DNA of 64,000 nt, from contig OZ253440.1 of assembly GCA_965261055.1 (NCBI GenBank), forward strand, positions 1,054,001 to 1,118,000, in the 5' to 3' direction. The position numbers and the translations under genes were made by a program. Position 1 is the first letter of the stretch. Every line of letters starts with the position of its first letter. Below are positions 60,934 to 64,000 of the stretch, in pieces. The DNA comes from G965261055 sp965261055 [NCBI: Fibrobacteria bacterium]. GTDB lineage: Bacteria > Fibrobacterota > Fibrobacteria > UBA11236. The notes under the pieces are model-generated. The model was not told the origin of the DNA and did not search any database. It saw nothing but the letters and a program-made list of their open reading frames with translations.

Positions 60934-62262
60934 CTAAACCGATTTCCTTCCACGAATTTTACCATGACTCATGAAACCTTCATAATGTTGCTCTTGCAAA
61001 TGTGATTGTAATTGTCGAAGAGTTTCTAAAGCAACTCCTACACAAATCAAAACACTCGTTCCACCAATATAAAACGACATATTTAAAACATCTTTTAAAT
61101 AAAAGGGACCAATACTAATGATTGCCAAAAAAATTGCACAAGTCAAAGTTACTCTAGTCAAGATAAGATCTACGTACTCTGCCGTTTTTCTTCCTGGACG
61201 AATCCCAGGAATAAATCCACCTGATTTTTTTAAGTTTTCCGCAATCTCAGTAGGATTATACTGAATAGCTGTGTAAAAATAAGTAAAAAACACAATAAAA
61301 ACAACATACACCAATGAATGTAACCACTCTCCAGGTAACATTAAACGCCCAATTGTTTGTCCAGTTTGCCAATTTGGAAAAAACGAAAAAAATTGTGCGG
61401 GAACAAACATAATAGCAGAAGCAAAAATCACAGGCATAACTCCAGCTGTGTTAACTTTTAACGGTAAAAAGCTACTACCACCAGCAACCATTTTTCGTCC
61501 CATTTGACGACGAGGACTTTGTAAAGGAATACGTCGAATTCCTTGATCTACAAATACAATGAATCCAATTACAACAATCACAACAGCGATTGTCATTAAA
61601 ACTTGAGCTAAAGAATTTTCTTGATTAATAAATAATTCAAATTCGCTAAAAATTGCAGAAGGGACTCCCGCAACAATTCCAGCAAAAATAATCAAAGAAA
61701 TACCATTACCGATACCTCGAAATGTAATTTGTTCTCCTAACCACATAATAAAAACGGTTCCAGTCGTAAGCGTCAATGTACTAAATAAAATAAATGGAAT
61801 ACGAGCAATACCAGCAACAACCATACTTTCACCAGAAGCAAGTTGAGTCCCGCTCAACCAAATTGTAACACCTAAACCTTGACCCATCGCAATCAAAATT
61901 GTCAGATAACGTGTCCACTGAGTAATTTTAGAGCGACCTTCGTCACCTTGTTTTTGTAATTCAGCAATTTTAGGAATAACCGTACCTGAAAGTTGGATAA
62001 TAATAGAGGCAGTAATATACGGCATAATACCCAAAGAAAAAACAGCAGCCCTTGAAACAGCACCCCCAACAAAAGTATTATAGAGAGTAAAAAGATTTGT
62101 AGATGCTCCAGAGAAAAGTTCTGCCAACGCGTTTGTATTCACACCTGGTATAGGAATATATCCGCCTAAACGATAAATAAAAAGAAGCAATAGAGTGAAA
62201 AGAATCTTTTCTCTTAGCTCTTTTATTTTAAATACATTACTTAATCCTGTCAGCAATCTCAA
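60934..62262 (-). CDS. secY: Protein translocase subunit SecY
   Basis: SecY is the ten-helix channel of the Sec translocase. The 442-residue product begins FKIKELREKILFTLLLLFIYRLGGYIPIPG and contains FSLGIMPYITASIIIQL (plug and first signature region), GNGISLIIFAGI, and the cytosolic loop QGIRRIPLQSPRR. The end region includes ENLKKSGGFIPGIRPG and a short basic tail. It lies between rplO (ten bases) and infA (three bases), the normal spc order but without adk or map. Confidence 0.97.
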   Translation of the reverse strand: MRLLTGLSNVFKIKELREKILFTLLLLFIYRLGGYIPIPGVNTNALAELFSGASTNLFTLYNTFVGGAVSRAAVFSLGIMPYITASIIIQLSGTVIPKIAELQKQGDEGRSKITQWTRYLTILIAMGQGLGVTIWLSGTQLASGESMVVAGIARIPFILFSTLTLTTGTVFIMWLGEQITFRGIGNGISLIIFAGIVAGVPSAIFSEFELFINQENSLAQVLMTIAVVIVVIGFIVFVDQGIRRIPLQSPRRQMGRKMVAGGSSFLPLKVNTAGVMPVIFASAIMFVPAQFFSFFPNWQTGQTIGRLMLPGEWLHSLVYVVFIVFFTYFYTAIQYNPTEIAENLKKSGGFIPGIRPGRKTAEYVDLILTRVTLTCAIFLAIISIGPFYLKDVLNMSFYIGGTSVLICVGVALETLRQLQSHLQEQHYEGFMSHGKIRGRKSV

Positions 62263-62272
62263 AATGCTTCTC

Positions 62273-62725
62273 CTATTTCGATTTTTTTGTCACTTGAACG
62301 GTTCCGCCAGCAGCTTCTATTGATTTTGCTGCTACCTTACTACACTGATCAACTAATACTTGAAAAACTTTAGTCACTGAACCATTCGCTAAAAGTTTAA
62401 CTGGGTGATCTATTTTTTTAATTAGTCTAGCCTTGAACAAAGTTTCATTTGTAACCTCATTCTCCATTCTTTTTTCTAAATCCGATAAATTAACAATTTG
62501 TGTCGTTTGGTCAAATTTTGAATTAAAACCAAATTTAGGAACTCTTTTTTGCAAAGGCATTTGACCACCTTCAAAACCACGAGCAATACCTGAACTTTTT
62601 CGAGCTCCAGCTCCTTTGTGACCACGACCTGAAGTTTTTCCACAACCCGAACCTAGACCACGACCTAATCGTACTGATTTTTTAGTAGAACCAATAGTTG
62701 GTTGTAAATTTGATAAATCAATCAT
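62273..62725 (-). CDS. rplO: 50S ribosomal protein L15
   Basis: L15 is a late-assembly protein of the 50S subunit. The 150-residue product has the basic, Gly-rich N-terminal arm (RLGRGLGSGCGKTSGRGHKGAGARKS, in two pieces) and the globular C-terminal part with NLSDLEKRM and KSIEAAGGTVQVTKK. The start overlaps the rpmD stop (ATGA). Confidence 0.96.
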   Translation of the reverse strand: MIDLSNLQPTIGSTKKSVRLGRGLGSGCGKTSGRGHKGAGARKSSGIARGFEGGQMPLQKRVPKFGFNSKFDQTTQIVNLSDLEKRMENEVTNETLFKARLIKKIDHPVKLLANGSVTKVFQVLVDQCSKVAAKSIEAAGGTVQVTKKSK

Positions 62726-62901
62726 TTTTGTTCCTCCACAGAGATTAAATGATTCACAACTCTTAACATACCTTTTATAGCAGACGTTTGGTTATGAACA
62801 ACACTTTTTCGAATCCCTTTAAGTCCTAAAGCTTCTAATGTTTTTCTTTGGGAAGGTTTACTTCCTATTTTACTTTTTACTTGTGTTATTTTTAACTTCA
62901 T
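62722..62901 (-). CDS. rpmD: 50S ribosomal protein L30
   Basis: This is a 59-residue product: MKLKITQVKSKIGSKPSQRK, then TLEALGLKGIRKSVVHNQTS and AIKGMLRVVNHLI, the complete L30 signature. It lies between rpsE and rplO and overlaps rplO by four bases. Bacterial L30 is dispensable in some lineages but is kept here. Confidence 0.95.
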   Translation of the reverse strand: MKLKITQVKSKIGSKPSQRKTLEALGLKGIRKSVVHNQTSAIKGMLRVVNHLISVEEQK

Positions 62902-62905
62902 AATA

Positions 62906-63382
62906 TTAAACTGTCTGTCTTAATTTTTCAAAAAACTCTTTACCTTTTTGTGATTTTAAACCATTTAAGGTTGCTCTAACAACATTAAAAGAGTTTGTAG
63001 ATCCAAAAATCTTAGTCAGTACATCTGTTACTCCAGCCAATTCTAACACAGCTCTAGCAGCTCCTCCAGCAATTACGCCTGTTCCTTTTGAAGCAGGTCT
63101 GATGAAAACATCAACCGATCCAAAGTGACCTGTTGTCTCATGAAAGATTGTACCATCCTCTAAGATTACTTCTTCTTGACTTTTGTAAGCATTTTCGGTT
63201 GCCTTTCGTACAGACTCTGAAACATCTTTGGCTTTTCCCTTACCAATGCCAATCATTCCTTTTTTGTTACCAATAACAACAAGGGCAGAAAAGGAAAAGC
63301 GACGACCACCCTTAACAACTTTAGTACAACGGTTGATTGTTACAACACGTTCTTGATATTCTTTTTCTTCGGTATCCAACAT
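62906..63382 (-). CDS. rpsE: 30S ribosomal protein S5
   Basis: S5 helps decoding fidelity and has helicase-like action on mRNA. The 158-residue product has the double-stranded RNA-binding-like N-terminal domain ([34 protein letters not shown], in pieces), then [26 protein letters not shown] and a typical end. It lies between rplR and rpmD with gaps of a few bases. Confidence 0.96.
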   Translation of the reverse strand: MLDTEEKEYQERVVTINRCTKVVKGGRRFSFSALVVIGNKKGMIGIGKGKAKDVSESVRKATENAYKSQEEVILEDGTIFHETTGHFGSVDVFIRPASKGTGVIAGGAARAVLELAGVTDVLTKIFGSTNSFNVVRATLNGLKSQKGKEFFEKLRQTV

Positions 63383-63390
63383 AACTCCTA

Positions 63391-63762
63391 TTAAAAATTT
63401 AGACCAGCTTCTCTTGCACCATCAGCAAAAGATTTAACTCGACCATGATATAAATAACCAGATCGATCAAAAACAATTTCATTGATTCCTTTGCTTTTCG
63501 CAATTTCACCCAATTGTTTTCCAAGAATAAAACTAGCTTCTACTTTGGTCTTACCTTTTAATAAAATTTTAGTATCCTTAACTACAGACGAAGAAGAACC
63601 TAAAGTAATCCCTTTTTCATCATCAACTAGTTGTCCATAAAAGTGATTTAAACTTCGGCGAACACACAGACGAGGCAGAGATTCTGTGCCCTGTATTTTT
63701 TGGCGGATATGTTGGCGCCTCGCTCTTCTAATTTTAACTCTTTCTTTTGCTATATCACGCAT
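63391..63762 (-). CDS. rplR: 50S ribosomal protein L18
   Basis: L18 binds 5S rRNA with L5 and L25. The 123-residue product has the N-terminal arm RVKIRRARRQHIRQKI and the core LPRLCVRRSLNHFYGQLVDD. The Gly-rich end is FDRSGYLYHGRVKSFADGAREAGLNF. It follows rplF by 16 bases. Confidence 0.96.
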   Translation of the reverse strand: MRDIAKERVKIRRARRQHIRQKIQGTESLPRLCVRRSLNHFYGQLVDDEKGITLGSSSSVVKDTKILLKGKTKVEASFILGKQLGEIAKSKGINEIVFDRSGYLYHGRVKSFADGAREAGLNF

Positions 63763-63778
63763 TTCAAAACCTTTCTAA

Positions 63779-64000
63779 TTATGATTTTTTAACTTCTTTT
63801 CTTCGGACTTCTTCACCAGCATATCGAACACCTTTACCTTTGTAAGGTTCTGGTTTACGGTACGATCTAATATTTGCTACTACTTGACCAACTTTTTGTT
63901 TATCAATTCCAGAAACTGTTAACTTGGTATTTCCGTCTAGTTTAAACTCAATATCTTCAGGAGGATCTAATAAAATTGGATGTGAATAACCTAATAAGAA
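63779..64000 (-). CDS. rplF: 50S ribosomal protein L6 (5' part outside the window)
   Basis: The last 73 residues are visible, starting in [19 protein letters not shown] and going on through [20 protein letters not shown] to the L6 C-terminal signature [26 protein letters not shown]. The start lies beyond position 64000. The position before rplR fits the spc operon order. Confidence 0.95.
   Translation of the reverse strand, partial: FLLGYSHPILLDPPEDIEFKLDGNTKLTVSGIDKQKVGQVVANIRSYRKPEPYKGKGVRYAGEEVRRKEVKKS

Noticed and set aside
1-64000. CRISPR arrays, insertion sequences, rRNA genes and replication origins
   Set aside because: No regularly spaced repeats, transposase frames, rRNA signatures or DnaA-box clusters were seen on either strand.

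Overview
The window is a strongly AT-rich stretch of a Gram-negative bacterial chromosome. It starts inside a secreted-protein gene and ends inside rplF of the ribosomal spc operon. Gram-negative signs are an LPS heptose epimerase (hldD), several lipoproteins, an apparent outer-membrane barrel protein, a PorV-like protein, SpoIID/SPOR envelope proteins, and a lamin-tail protein with an FlgD-like C-terminal domain. The last two and a eukaryote-type HisA point to the Fibrobacterota/FCB area. I recall Fibrobacter succinogenes being cited as a bacterial carrier of that HisA family, so the placement is an inference.

Layout. 1-2.2 kb: two envelope or secreted proteins. 2.4-10.2 kb: a + strand run of pheT, a coiled-coil protein, zapA, a probable 6S RNA, ispA, dxs, a SpoU methyltransferase and eukaryote-type hisA. 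10.2-12.5 kb (-): an unknown helical protein and trpS. 12.5-17.1 kb (+): rnd, tatC, a Tat-anchor/5-FCL fusion, carA and an rlmB-like gene. 17.5-23.5 kb (+): a glucosyl-3-phosphoglycerate cluster of an M20 pseudo-peptidase, GpgS, two GT4-like glycosyltransferases and a HAD hydrolase. 23.6-24.4 kb: a decayed TIR-domain gene. 24.7-32.0 kb (-): a Xer recombinase, a TAXI-TRAP transporter, prmC, a DnaQ-like exonuclease and a PpiD-like chaperone. 32.1 kb: nadB. 33.8-36.9 kb (-): two lipoproteins behind a strong promoter. 37-45.6 kb (-): gpsA, a phosphoesterase, argS, rsfS, envelope genes, tRNA-Leu, def and yajC. 45.7 kb: tRNA-Arg and a ZIP-like protein. 46.6 kb (-): hldD. 47.6-58.1 kb (+): adk, tilS, ftsH, HMG-CoA reductase, plsC, an AGPS homologue, a DHRS7B-like reductase, folP and a barrel-like protein. 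58.1-64 kb (-): the spc/alpha ribosomal operon without rpsD.

The most striking block is 51.2-55.7 kb. HMG-CoA reductase, a PlsC acyltransferase, a close homologue of the peroxisomal alkyl-DHAP synthase and a DHRS7B-like reductase sit almost end to end. The last three correspond to the DHAP route to ether lipids (acylation, acyl-to-alkyl exchange, ketone reduction). HMG-CoA reductase is unexpected because the same window carries dxs of the MEP isoprenoid route. Other unusual points are the Tat/5-FCL fusion, the eukaryote-type HisA, and an M20-family protein that has lost every metal ligand inside the glucosylglycerate cluster.

Translational coupling is widespread (stop/start overlaps of 1-20 bases). 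Shine-Dalgarno sequences are often weak, so several starts were chosen by homology and are marked as such.
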